Position numbers and translations under genes: made by a program. Positions 9,151 through 16,447 of a stretch of DNA of 64,000 bases are shown piece after piece; within the stretch, counting starts at the first letter, position 1, and each line of letters starts with the position of its first letter. The stretch comes from CAVSUZ01 sp963791885 (GTDB taxonomy: Bacteria > Pseudomonadota > Alphaproteobacteria > Acetobacterales > Acetobacteraceae): assembly GCA_963791885.1 (NCBI GenBank), contig CAWBUL010000005.1, forward strand, positions 2,232,001-2,296,000, written 5' to 3'. The notes under the pieces are model-generated. The model worked only from the letters and a program-made list of their open reading frames with translations, was not told the DNA's origin and did no database searches.

Positions 9151-9951
9151 ATGACGCATCTCGATGAAGGCCTGCGACGTTTTCGTGCGGTATTCATCTC
9201 GGATACGCATTTGGGGACGCGAGGTAGCCGCACCGATTTTCTTGCGGATTTTCTCGGGCGCATCCGGTGCGAGCGACTGTTCCTGGTAGGAGACATCGTC
9301 GATGGCTGGCGGCTCCGCAAGAGCTGGTTCTGGGACGGTAACCACGACGAGGTACTGCGCCGGATATTGAAGCATGCGCGTAACGGAACCGAGGTGATCT
9401 ACATCCCGGGCAACCATGACGAGATGCTGCGTGGCTGGCTGGGCATGGGGCTGGAAGTGTGCGGCATCAGCCTGTGTGGCGAAGCGACCCACGTGACACG
9501 CGACGGGCGCCGGCTGCTGGTGCTGCATGGGGACGAGTTCGACAGCGTGGTGCGATACGCAAAGGTGCTCGCGCTGTTCGGAGACTGGGCCTACAACACG
9601 GCGCTGGTGCTGAACCGATGGTTCAATGTGGTCAGGCGGCACCTGGGATATCCCTACTGGTCCTTGTCGGGGTGGCTGAAGTATCAGGTGAAGGGCGCGG
9701 TGCGGGCGATCGACCGGTTTGAGAACTCGGTCGCCGCCGAGGCGCGGCGGCGCGGGTTTGACGGCGTGGTATGCGGGCACATCCATCATCCCGAGATGCG
9801 CACGGTGGACGAGGTGCTATATTTGAACGACGGGGATTGGGTGGAAAGCTGCACGGCGCTGGTCGAGCATGAAGACGGACGGCTGGAGCTGATCCGCTGG
9901 GCGGAGGAAAACCAGCTCTCGTTCTTCACGCCACTCGCACGAGCCGCCTAA
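9151..9951 (+). CDS. LpxH/PlcP-like metallophosphoesterase
   Basis: Calcineurin-type binuclear metallophosphoesterase, 266 aa. Metal motifs in order are SDTHLG (Asp18, His20), GDIVDGW (Asp48), PGNHDE (87-91), LHGDEF (~126-130) and the late GHIHHPE. The family is often labelled UDP-2,3-diacylglucosamine diphosphatase. The sequence style (GDWAYNTALVLNRWFN, YWSLSGWLKYQVK, GDWVESCTALVEH) closely resembles the rhizobial phospholipase C-like PlcP used in phosphate-starvation lipid remodelling. The gene 9 bp downstream is an Agt-like glycosyltransferase, the usual PlcP partner, which favours PlcP over LpxH. I see no clear Pho box upstream. Confidence 0.85.
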   Translation: MTHLDEGLRRFRAVFISDTHLGTRGSRTDFLADFLGRIRCERLFLVGDIVDGWRLRKSWFWDGNHDEVLRRILKHARNGTEVIYIPGNHDEMLRGWLGMGLEVCGISLCGEATHVTRDGRRLLVLHGDEFDSVVRYAKVLALFGDWAYNTALVLNRWFNVVRRHLGYPYWSLSGWLKYQVKGAVRAIDRFENSVAAEARRRGFDGVVCGHIHHPEMRTVDEVLYLNDGDWVESCTALVEHEDGRLELIRWAEENQLSFFTPLARAA

Positions 9952-9959
9952 TTCAAAGA

Positions 9960-11027
9960 GTGGCAGACACACGCCGGGTTCTTATCGTCAGCGACGCCTG
10001 GCAGCCGCAGGTGAACGGGGTGGTCCGCACCCTGAGCACCCTTGCGGATCTGCTGCGCGATATGACGGATGGTGTCGAGGTGATCGGGCCCGACCGGTTC
10101 CGCACCCTCCCCTGCCCCACCTATCCGGAAATCCGCCTGGCGCTGCGGCCGGCTGGCCGGCTGCGGGCGATGGCCGAGGCTTTCGGTCCGACCAACCTGC
10201 ACATTGCGACCGAGGGTCCGTTGGGAACGGCGGCGCGTCGCTGGGCGCTGCGGCGGGGTTTCGCCTTCACTACGTCGTTTCACACCCGGTTCCCTGAATA
10301 CATCCGCGCGCGCACCGGGCTTCCGGTGGGGCCGTTCTATGCGTTCCTGCGGTGGTTCCACGGCCCGGCGGGGGGCATGATGGTCGCCACGGCGAGCCTG
10401 CGGGAGGAGTTGCGGGAGCGCGGTTTTCGCAACGTCGTGCCGTGGACTCGCGGCGTCGATCTGACGGCGTTCCGCCCGGGGGCCGGTGATCCATGGCCCG
10501 AGCTGCCTCGGCCCGTATTTTTGTATGTCGGGCGCGTGGCGGTGGAGAAGAACATCGGGGCGTTCCTCGACCTGGATTTGCCCGGGTCGAAGGTCGTGGT
10601 GGGCGGTGGGCCGCAGCTTGCGGAGATCAGCAAGCGGTATCCGGCGGCGCATTTCACCGGGCCTCGGTTCGGGGAGGCTCTGACGCAGTGTTATGCAGCG
10701 GCGGATGTGTTCGTATTTCCCAGCCGGACCGACACGTTCGGGCTGGTGCTGCTGGAGGCGCTGGCCTGCGGCACGCCGGTCGCGGCGTATCCGGTGGTGG
10801 GGCCGAAGGACATTCTTGCCGACACGGCGGGACGTGTCGGCGCGATCAATGAGGATCTGCGTGAAGCGGCTTTGGCGGCACTGGGCGCGGATCGGGACGC
10901 GTGCCGGGCGCATGCGGAGCGGTATTCGTGGGAAGCGTGTGCGGAGCAGTTCCTGGAGAATTTGGTGCCGATGAAGGCGCCTGCCGCATCCAAGGTGCCA
11001 GGCCTGGCGCTGGAAAGCGCGGCGTGA
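9960..11027 (+). CDS. Family 4 glycosyltransferase, Agt-like (diacylglycerol glycosyltransferase candidate)
   Basis: GT-B glycosyltransferase of 355 aa. The N-terminal acceptor domain begins RRVLIVSDAWQPQVNGVVRTL. The C-terminal donor domain has RPVFLYVGRVAVEKNI, then FVFPSRTDTFGLVLLEALACGTPVAAY, which contains the family 4 EX7E-type region. Translation starts at GTG 9960, only nine bases after the stop of the PlcP-like gene, so the two form an operon. In alphaproteobacteria this pair makes glycosyldiacylglycerols that replace phospholipids when phosphate is scarce; applying that here is inference from family and context. Confidence 0.87.
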   Translation: MADTRRVLIVSDAWQPQVNGVVRTLSTLADLLRDMTDGVEVIGPDRFRTLPCPTYPEIRLALRPAGRLRAMAEAFGPTNLHIATEGPLGTAARRWALRRGFAFTTSFHTRFPEYIRARTGLPVGPFYAFLRWFHGPAGGMMVATASLREELRERGFRNVVPWTRGVDLTAFRPGAGDPWPELPRPVFLYVGRVAVEKNIGAFLDLDLPGSKVVVGGGPQLAEISKRYPAAHFTGPRFGEALTQCYAAADVFVFPSRTDTFGLVLLEALACGTPVAAYPVVGPKDILADTAGRVGAINEDLREAALAALGADRDACRAHAERYSWEACAEQFLENLVPMKAPAASKVPGLALESAA

Positions 11028-11065
11028 GGCGGAATACGTTCGGTGCAGCCTGGCGTTACGACAGG

Positions 11066-11159
11066 GTAGATTTACCGCAGAGGCGCAGAGGCGCCGCGTT
11101 GTTCGGATCAAGCGTTTGACTATTTCCGCTGCGTTCTTGGTGTCTCGGCGGTAGTGAAA
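11066..11159. repeat. Imperfect inverted repeat with ACCGCAGAG-type arms
   Basis: Left arm TTTACCGCAGAGGCGCAGAGG is matched imperfectly by the reverse complement of the segment ending near 11159 (GCGTTCTTGGTGTCTCGGCGGT). It resembles the dispersed intergenic ACCxCAGAG repeats common in Proteobacteria and could form a hairpin just downstream of the glycosyltransferase gene. It has no terminal T-run, so I do not call it a terminator. Confidence 0.4.
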
Positions 11160-11178
11160 TACGCGCTTTCGGCGCGCG

Positions 11179-11624
11179 TTATGGGCGATGAAAGGTGACA
11201 GCAGGACCGCCGTTGGCCCCCGTTGGGTTATGCTTCGATTGTTTGTGCAGCCTGTTCGGGGTGGGCCGGTTGGAACCGCGGCAGCCGGTGCCGGGTGTGG
11301 TGCCGGCCTTCGCAGCAGTGCCCGCGGTATCATCGGCATGTCCGGCGGGAAAAAATTGGTAATGCGGGTCCGCTTGCGGACGTCCTTGAAGAAAGTAACG
11401 ACGCTGCCGCGGTTTTCGATGAGGGCGCAGCGCAGTTCGATCCACATCGGGTCAGCCGTCAGAACGCCCAGATCGCTGCAGATATCGATGAGGACGGCGT
11501 GAACCCGGCGACGGCGAAGTAGCTCGGCAATTTCCTCAGACGTCGGCAGGTCGACGAGGGTGGAGACCAACTCGTCCGCCCGTGGGTCCGGGGTTTTGGC
11601 GCGAGGATTGCGCTCCTTTAGCAT
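11179..11624 (-). CDS. Hypothetical protein, C-terminal end uncertain
   Basis: Unrecognised protein. The first ~110 residues look like real coding sequence: a charged N-terminus, DLPTSEEIAELLRRRRVHAV, a Cys-containing helix ICSDLGVLTADPMWIELRCAL, and VTFFKDVRKRTRITNFFPPD. Beyond that the frame becomes Pro/Arg-rich and continues antisense through the neighbouring glycosyltransferase, which is not believable. A one-base shift after about residue 100 would end it at 11179, so the end given is an estimate. ATG 11624 follows CGTAGGCT with no strong ribosome-binding site. No domain recognised. Confidence 0.4.
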
Positions 11625-12072
11625 AGCCTACGAGCGTGAATTTGTTGCTGTATCGCCCATTCGCCATCCGTGGGTTTCGGCGTATCCAAGCGCACCCTCG
11701 ATTTCCTTGTTCGAGTGCCTCGGATGGTGCCGGCCCACGGATGCTTCTTGGATGAGGATTGGAACCTTGGTTGTCAAAGGACAACCGGCGTCAATCCTTT
11801 GATCAGAGCGGGAGATGTTGCGAAACAGCTAGGCCATGCTGGTCAGCCGCACCGGGTCCTCACCCGTTTCCGCCACCCAGACCAGGCGGGCGCCGTCATT
11901 GGCCGTGATCATCAGCACATCGCCTTGGCCCAGCAGTTCACCGCCGTCTTCAAAGTAGTCGTCGCCGACGATGTCGGTCAGTGAGTCCTCGCCACCCTTG
12001 TAGTGCCACAGGGTGAAGCTGTTGGCGTAGGCCAGAACCGAGAGATTGCGAGGTGAAAAGTAAGCGGTGGCT

Positions 12073-13614
12073 TCAGACCACGTTTGCCCAGGGGAGCAGC
12101 TGGTCGAGCTTTGACATGGGCCAGTGCTGGGCGATTTTGGTGAGGGTATCGGTCAAATAACGCTGTGGCTCGACACCGTTCAACTTGCAGGTTTCGACGA
12201 GCGAAGCGATGAGACCCCAGGCAGCTGCTCCCTCATCATGGCCCGCGAACAGGGCATTCTTGCGGTTCAGCGTGATTGGGCGAATGGCTCGCTCGACCGT
12301 ATTGTTATCGATTTCGATAGTGCCGTCATCGAGGAACCGCGTCAGCCCGTCACGGCGCTTGAGGCCGTAGCGGATGATTTCGGCCATTTTGCCGCTCTGG
12401 GGCAGGAGCGGCAGCTTCTGCTCCAGCCAACGGAACAGATCGTCGATGAGTGGCACGGTCCTGACCTGACGCGCGGCACGACGTTCCTCGGCACTCCGAC
12501 CACGGAGCTCGGTCTCGATCTGGTAAAGCGCGGCAATCCGATTCAGGACCTCGGCAGCGATCGGCGCAGACCCGCCCTTGTTGATGTCAAAGAAGTCTCT
12601 TCGCCAATGTGCCCAGCAAAGAGCCAGGTCCAAGGGATCTTCCTTCCGACGGCCATCGGTCAGGGCGTTATAGCCGGTGTATCCGTCCACCTGGAGAACG
12701 CCCTTGAAGCCGCGGAGTGCCTGACGCGCATATTCCCCAGCACGGCCTGGTGCATAAACGTAGACGACGCCGGGAGGATCAGGGCCGTTCCATGGCCGAT
12801 CGTCGCGAGCGATTGCCCACAGATAGCCGGTCTTTGTCTTGCCACGCCCAGGATCGAGCACGGGCACCGTCGTTTCATCGCAGAACAACTTGGTCGATCG
12901 TTTCAGCAACTCCAGCATGCGCGCGACGATCGGCCTCAAGGCAAAGGCGCTGCGCCCCACCCAATCGGCCAGACAGGAGCGATCGATCCTGATGCCTTGG
13001 CGCTGCAGGATCTGGTGCTGGCGATACAACGGCAGATGGTCGGCATATTTGCTGACCAGGACATGGGCCAGCATCGCCTCGGTGGGTAGGCCAGCTTCGA
13101 TGATATGCGGCGGCGCCGGTGCCTGGCTAACGCCCTCGCGACACGAACGGCAGCCATATTTCGGCCGACGGGTCACGAGGACACGATGCTGGGCAGGGAT
13201 AACGTCAAGGCGCTCGGATTTGTCCTCACCGATGACATGCAATGCTCCACCGCAGCAGGGGCAGATCTGGTTCTCGGGCTCGATGACGATTTCGACGCGC
13301 GGCAAATGATCCGGCAGATCACCGCGCTTGACGCCATGGCGTCTGACACGCGTCGCGTCCTGGCTCTCCGCTTTGGCTTTTGCCGCGGCAATTCCCGTCT
13401 CGAGATCCTCAAGCCCAAGCGCCATCTGTTCTGGCGGCAGCTGTTCTGAACTCTTGCCATACTGACGGCGGATATATTTATCGAGGATGCGCTCGAGCCG
13501 CTCGATCTCTTCGTCACGATGCGATAGCGCTGCATCCTTCTCGGCCAGACTTGCCGTCAGGCGCTCGATCAGCGCATGAGCCTCAGCAAGATTTTGCGGC
13601 AGAGCGGCATCCAT
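12073..13614 (-). CDS. tnpC: IS66 transposase TnpC
   Basis: DDE transposase of IS66, 513 aa. An N-terminal leucine-rich coiled coil (about residues 1-50) is followed by a zinc-binding CPCCGG region with a second Cys pair in CRSC. The catalytic core has Asp in FCDETTVPVLDPG, Asp in VDGYTGYNAL and Glu in IDNNTVERAIRP. Length and motif order are normal for the family. It differs from the second copy at a handful of residues clustered near both ends. It is the last gene of the tnpA-B-C operon. Confidence 0.96.
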   Translation of the reverse strand: MDAALPQNLAEAHALIERLTASLAEKDAALSHRDEEIERLERILDKYIRRQYGKSSEQLPPEQMALGLEDLETGIAAAKAKAESQDATRVRRHGVKRGDLPDHLPRVEIVIEPENQICPCCGGALHVIGEDKSERLDVIPAQHRVLVTRRPKYGCRSCREGVSQAPAPPHIIEAGLPTEAMLAHVLVSKYADHLPLYRQHQILQRQGIRIDRSCLADWVGRSAFALRPIVARMLELLKRSTKLFCDETTVPVLDPGRGKTKTGYLWAIARDDRPWNGPDPPGVVYVYAPGRAGEYARQALRGFKGVLQVDGYTGYNALTDGRRKEDPLDLALCWAHWRRDFFDINKGGSAPIAAEVLNRIAALYQIETELRGRSAEERRAARQVRTVPLIDDLFRWLEQKLPLLPQSGKMAEIIRYGLKRRDGLTRFLDDGTIEIDNNTVERAIRPITLNRKNALFAGHDEGAAAWGLIASLVETCKLNGVEPQRYLTDTLTKIAQHWPMSKLDQLLPWANVV

Positions 13615-13681
13615 GGCGACTCGAGTAAATCACATTCCGACCGATTTGTGATCACCAATATCGTGTGTGAGCATCGAGCGA

Positions 13682-14035
13682 TCACAGCACTTCCTGCGGC
13701 GCACGCACACGCCGCACATGCACGCGCGTCCAATCGAGACCTTCGAATAACGTGGTCAATTGTGCCGGTGACAGACGCATCACGCCTGCCTCAATCCGAG
13801 GCCAGCGGAACTTGCCATCCTCCAGACGCTTGGAGATCAACACTATGCCCGTGCCGTCCCAGAAGATCATCTTGATCCTGTCCGCGCGGCGCGCCCTGAA
13901 GACGTAAACAACGCCCGAATAAGGATCGGTGCCCAGTTCCTCTTTGACGATGGCAGCCAGGCCATCGATGCCTTTGCGGAAGTCGACGGGTTGGACCGCA
14001 ACCATCACCCGAACAGGACCGGTCGGAAAGATCAC
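13682..14035 (-). CDS. tnpB: IS66 accessory protein TnpB
   Basis: TnpB of IS66 (Orf2-like), 117 aa, needed for efficient IS66 transposition; its biochemical role is unresolved. It begins MIFPTGPVRVMVAVQPVDFR, followed by YVFRARRADRIKMIFWDGTG and LEDGKFRWPR, all family hallmarks. Its start overlaps the stop of tnpA by 4 bp, showing translational coupling. The protein is identical in the two copies in this window, unlike TnpA. Confidence 0.95.
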   Translation of the reverse strand: MIFPTGPVRVMVAVQPVDFRKGIDGLAAIVKEELGTDPYSGVVYVFRARRADRIKMIFWDGTGIVLISKRLEDGKFRWPRIEAGVMRLSPAQLTTLFEGLDWTRVHVRRVRAPQEVL

Positions 14036-14460
14036 CTGGCGGCCTTGAGTGCCCGGATGATCCTCTCAACCAGTGCAGCATCAGCACCATCGTTGACCCG
14101 AACGGCAATCGGGCCCGCCTCGATCTCGATGATCGGCACCGCACCGGCATGCTTCGGCTTGGTCTCGGGCGGCAAGGGTCCGGCAGCCTCGACCGTGGCA
14201 AAGGCTGGGCCGCCCGTGAGAACAAGAGAGCCCTCGCGGGCGGCTTTCCGCCAAGCGTAGATCTGTGACGGCAGGACATCGTGACGGCGAGCAACCTGCG
14301 ACACCATCGCGCCAGGCACCACACTCTCAGCGACAATCCGTGCCTTCGCCTCATCCGACCAACGGCGTCGGCGCTCCGCACCGCTCAGAATTTCAATCCG
14401 GCGCGGTCGCTCCACAGACGAACCGTCGTTAACCACGTCCATAACATCAGCTCTTGCCAA
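14032..14460 (-). CDS. tnpA: IS66 accessory protein TnpA
   Basis: TnpA of IS66 (IS3-orfA-like helix-turn-helix protein), 142 aa. The region RRRRWSDEAKARIVAESVVPG and VARRHDVLPSQIYAWRK is the DNA-binding HTH. The Pro-rich centre and the C-terminus VERIIRALKAA follow. It starts near the right end of the element. It differs from the TnpA of copy 2 at about 15 positions, many in the linker around residues 80-125. Confidence 0.94.
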   Translation of the reverse strand: MARADVMDVVNDGSSVERPRRIEILSGAERRRRWSDEAKARIVAESVVPGAMVSQVARRHDVLPSQIYAWRKAAREGSLVLTGGPAFATVEAAGPLPPETKPKHAGAVPIIEIEAGPIAVRVNDGADAALVERIIRALKAAR

Positions 14461-14558
14461 CAGGACGACAAACTTGCCTCAGCTGACATTCATAAACGAC
14501 GTGCCCCGTGCCACCGCTTACGGTGAAAACGCCATCTTGCGCGCCCTTTCGTACATGC

Positions 14559-14590
14559 AAAAAGGGCCGCTGCGCGTGGCAGCGGCCCTT
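14559..14590 (-). terminator. Strong rho-independent terminator (minus strand)
   Basis: Perfect 12-bp stem AAGGGCCGCTGC / GCAGCGGCCCTT with a 5-base loop, followed on the minus strand by a run of five Ts. It sits just upstream of the start codon of the IS66-split gene and would insulate that gene from transcripts arriving from the right. The gene it once served is not visible, probably because the IS1595 elements now separate them. Confidence 0.75.
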
Positions 14591-14700
14591 GGGTTGCAGC
14601 GGACGCAGTTCGCCCGCCGATGGCGCAGGTTGTGCCTGTTCACGTTTTGTCTGTCAAGGAAAATATTCCCGATTATCCCTTTGACAAAGAGGACGGGAAT

Positions 14701-14892
14701 ATGACAAAAGACAAACTGCGTGACAGGCCGGATGCAGGCGCTCCCCTCGTTTCAGAGGGGGCGCGCATCGCTCGCGAATGGCTTGAACAGAATAGGGATT
14801 GGATTGGAGAGGGCGGAGACGGCGACGTTAAATCGCTGGTCAAATCTCTTTTAGCTCTCGCGCAATGCGATCACGGTAGTCATCTGACTTAG
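14701..14892 (+). CDS. Small cargo protein A of IS1595 element 1
   Basis: Unrecognised 63-aa protein directly inside the outer inverted repeat. It starts at ATG 14701 after GAGGACGGGAAT. It has a charged N-terminus with RDRPDAG, then a predicted helix EGARIAREWLEQNRDWI and a second helix VKSLVKSLLALA. Its 3' end overlaps the convergent HEPN-like gene by 53 bp. The element next door has a gene of similar size (61 aa), position and orientation that also carries an RDRP phrase, which supports both being real. An antitoxin-like role is possible but is only inference. Confidence 0.55.
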   Translation: MTKDKLRDRPDAGAPLVSEGARIAREWLEQNRDWIGEGGDGDVKSLVKSLLALAQCDHGSHLT

Positions 14893-15412
14893 CAATAGAG
14901 AGACGAAAGGCGTGCCACGCGTCCACGAGAGTCTTGACCTCATCAACCGCCTTGTCGAACGGATCAGGCTCAAGTTCGTACCCGCGGGCCTTCAGGCCGC
15001 CCTTTCTGGCAGAGTGCTTCATGAGCAACCATGACTCAAAGCTGCCATCATTCATCTTCAAGGAGACCGGATACCCGTGGGCTATGATTAACCTTATATC
15101 TGTCGAGAGTTGGCTGGTCTTCGACACAAGAGCATCAACTGTCATTCTTATGTCCCCGCTAGGAGTTAGACGGTCGTAGAGGACGTGAATACCGGCTTGG
15201 CATATTTCGAGCTTGGCTTTGGTCCCCAGATTGGCCGTGAGCGCCATGCCAGGGACAAAACTCAGCTGATAAACCGCGCCAATGGCCAAATCGATTTGTA
15301 GCTCCAGCACCCCCCAAGCTAGGACGAGACGCCCGATTGCAGCCTCTGTCTCCGGATCAGAGGGTGGCCACACTGGCGGGTTCAGGCTGGTTTTCACGGC
15401 GCTTCTTCCCAT
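14840..15412 (-). CDS. HEPN-like protein, cargo of IS1595 element 1
   Basis: 190-aa protein without a named family that I recognise with certainty. It is mostly helical: LVLAWGVLELQIDLAIGAVY is a first amphipathic helix, and the later TDIRLIIAHGYP contains R107-x4-H112, the RX4-6H signature of HEPN ribonuclease domains. The layout (helical pair, then R...H near residue 110) matches that superfamily, whose members are often RNases of toxin-antitoxin and abortive-infection systems. It is convergent and overlapping with small gene A and divergent from small gene B, 11 bp away. Element 2 repeats this arrangement. Confidence 0.6.
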   Translation of the reverse strand: MGRSAVKTSLNPPVWPPSDPETEAAIGRLVLAWGVLELQIDLAIGAVYQLSFVPGMALTANLGTKAKLEICQAGIHVLYDRLTPSGDIRMTVDALVSKTSQLSTDIRLIIAHGYPVSLKMNDGSFESWLLMKHSARKGGLKARGYELEPDPFDKAVDEVKTLVDAWHAFRLSIAKSDDYRDRIARELKEI

Positions 15413-15423
15413 TTAGCCAGATC

Positions 15424-15600
15424 ATGACCGAAGAACCGACCAAAGAGGAAGCAGAACGGAAGGCGAAAGAGGTGGCGCACCGGATGCTGACCACGCCTAA
15501 GGGATCTGTGAAACAGGATAAAACATCCGCAGCTCGCGGCTCGGATCAAGAGCACGAAACCCCAGATCGTAATAAAAATCGAAAGCCTTCTGGTCGATAG
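15424..15600 (+). CDS. Small cargo protein B of IS1595 element 1 (L-x-TP motif)
   Basis: 58-aa, highly charged protein starting at ATG 15424. A helix KEEAERKAKEVAHRMLTTPK ends in the phrase MLTTPKG, followed by a polar, probably disordered tail rich in Lys, Asp and Arg. Small proteins with an (A/M)L(N/T)TP(P/K) motif after a charged helix recur in accessory regions of alphaproteobacteria, with no known function as far as I know. Its last ~100 bp overlap the convergent GNAT gene. The corresponding gene in element 2 (19346-19531) has ALNTPPQ in the same place. Confidence 0.55.
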   Translation: MTEEPTKEEAERKAKEVAHRMLTTPKGSVKQDKTSAARGSDQEHETPDRNKNRKPSGR

Positions 15601-16021
15601 CGTCCAAAACCACAGCATATAGTCCCATCGCTTGCTGCGACGTTCGTCTGATGCGGCGGAGCGCATCGGCCATCATGGCGCGTCCAATGCCTCGGCCCTG
15701 CACTCTCTGGTGAGTGCCCAACAGCGCTATATAGGCAGCTGGCAGGCCACCCAACGTATGCTCGATTAGTAGGCCATTCCAGTTCGCGGGTACAAAGTGG
15801 GCTTCTATTTCGTGCGAACGCATCGCATAGAAGCCGAGCACATCTGTCTTCCCCGGCTCAACCGCCGCGAAAACTCGCAGTACCCCATTCTCCTGCTGCC
15901 TGACGACGGAGCGATGAAATTGACCATCGATAAAGTCGTTCCCGCAGCAAAAAGCCGCTCGGCCATGGTGTTGTCCGAGCGGCTCAATGACTACTCTGAT
16001 GCGCGGCCTATCTGATGGCAT
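15497..16021 (-). CDS. GNAT acetyltransferase, TacT-like toxin
   Basis: 174-aa GNAT-fold protein of the kind that acetylates aminoacyl-tRNA in TacAT/AtaT systems. The acetyl-CoA loop is HQRVQGRGIGRAM (residues 104-116). FCCGNDFIDGQFHR near residue 25 matches the F-x-C-G-N-xx-(L/I)-D opening of TacT-type toxins. The C-terminal AFDFYYDLGF carries the catalytic-type Tyr (150/151). It overlaps the upstream DUF1778 antitoxin gene by 14 bp, the normal TacA-TacT order. As cargo of an IS1595 element it may act as an addiction module. Toxicity is inferred from family and pairing. Confidence 0.82.
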   Translation of the reverse strand: MPSDRPRIRVVIEPLGQHHGRAAFCCGNDFIDGQFHRSVVRQQENGVLRVFAAVEPGKTDVLGFYAMRSHEIEAHFVPANWNGLLIEHTLGGLPAAYIALLGTHQRVQGRGIGRAMMADALRRIRRTSQQAMGLYAVVLDAIDQKAFDFYYDLGFRALDPSRELRMFYPVSQIP

Positions 16022-16322
16022 TTTCCGTCGTGGCCTCGTATTCAGTCATCAGGTCGAGCATGGCTGTATTCGGTGACGAGATGCTTTCTAGGGCGGCAAA
16101 AAATGCGCGGCTTGCCCGTTCATCCAGAACCGTCCGGCTCTGTGATTTGAGAGTTTGAACTGCCTCACGATAAGCTGCACTTGTTACGAAATCAGAGGTA
16201 TCCACGCCAAGGCAGGCGGCAGCCTTCTCGATGGTCTCCTTGACCTTCGGCTTCGTTCTCTGTTCTAGGCGCGCGGACTTCGGTTCGCGCACATCGCTTG
16301 TGGCGTCCTTGAAGGCGAGCAT
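16008..16322 (-). CDS. DUF1778-family (TacA-like) antitoxin
   Basis: Ribbon-helix-helix antitoxin, about 104 aa. SARLEQRTKPKVKETIEKAAACLG is the DNA-binding segment and DTSDFVTSAAYREAVQTL follows as in DUF1778 proteins. The C-terminal half (DERASRAFFAALESISSPNTA) would wrap the toxin. I choose ATG 16322 because TGGAG lies about eight bases upstream; an earlier in-frame start at 16343 adds seven residues. Such antitoxins neutralise the GNAT toxin and repress their own promoter. Confidence 0.82.
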   Translation of the reverse strand: MLAFKDATSDVREPKSARLEQRTKPKVKETIEKAAACLGVDTSDFVTSAAYREAVQTLKSQSRTVLDERASRAFFAALESISSPNTAMLDLMTEYEATTENAIR

Positions 16323-16447
16323 GGGTTGACTCCAGCGGGGCAATGTCCGGCTATGAGCCGGACGTATGGATAATTGGCTAATGCCAACGGGCTGTCAACA
16401 GCTATCGCGCTGGCGTGACTAGCCGCTCTTTCCACCTCAGAAACGCC

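Larger units (their letters stand above)
12060..14521 (-). mobile_element. IS66-family insertion sequence, copy 1 (2462 bp)
   Basis: Complete element with perfect 12-bp terminal inverted repeats GTAAGCGGTGGC / GCCACCGCTTAC. It is flanked by an exact 8-bp target duplication GGTGAAAA (12052-12059 and 14522-14529), the duplication length typical of IS66. It carries the standard tnpA-tnpB-tnpC set, all on the minus strand and all apparently intact, so the copy may still be active. A second copy of identical length lies at 57027-59488. Confidence 0.97.
11829..14535 (-). pseudogene. 78-codon hypothetical gene split by IS66 insertion
   Basis: A short gene cut almost at its start codon. The 3' part (11829-12059) encodes PRNLSVLAYANSFTLWHYKG and an acidic C-terminal half ending LTSMA-stop. 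The missing start lies on the far side of the IS66 element: ATGGCG at 14535-14530 followed by the 8-bp duplicated target. Joining across the element gives ATG-GCG-TTT-TCA-CCT (MAFSP...). An AAGGG ribosome-binding site lies eight to nine bases upstream of that ATG. The intact protein would be about 78 aa. The opening phrase resembles small hypothetical proteins I recall from alphaproteobacteria, with no known function. Confidence 0.85.

Noticed and set aside
9948..11170. Continuation of the minus-strand hypothetical (start 11624) through the glycosyltransferase gene
   Set aside because: Beyond ~11180 the frame is Arg/Pro/His-rich antisense sequence, while the plus strand encodes a convincing GT4 enzyme.
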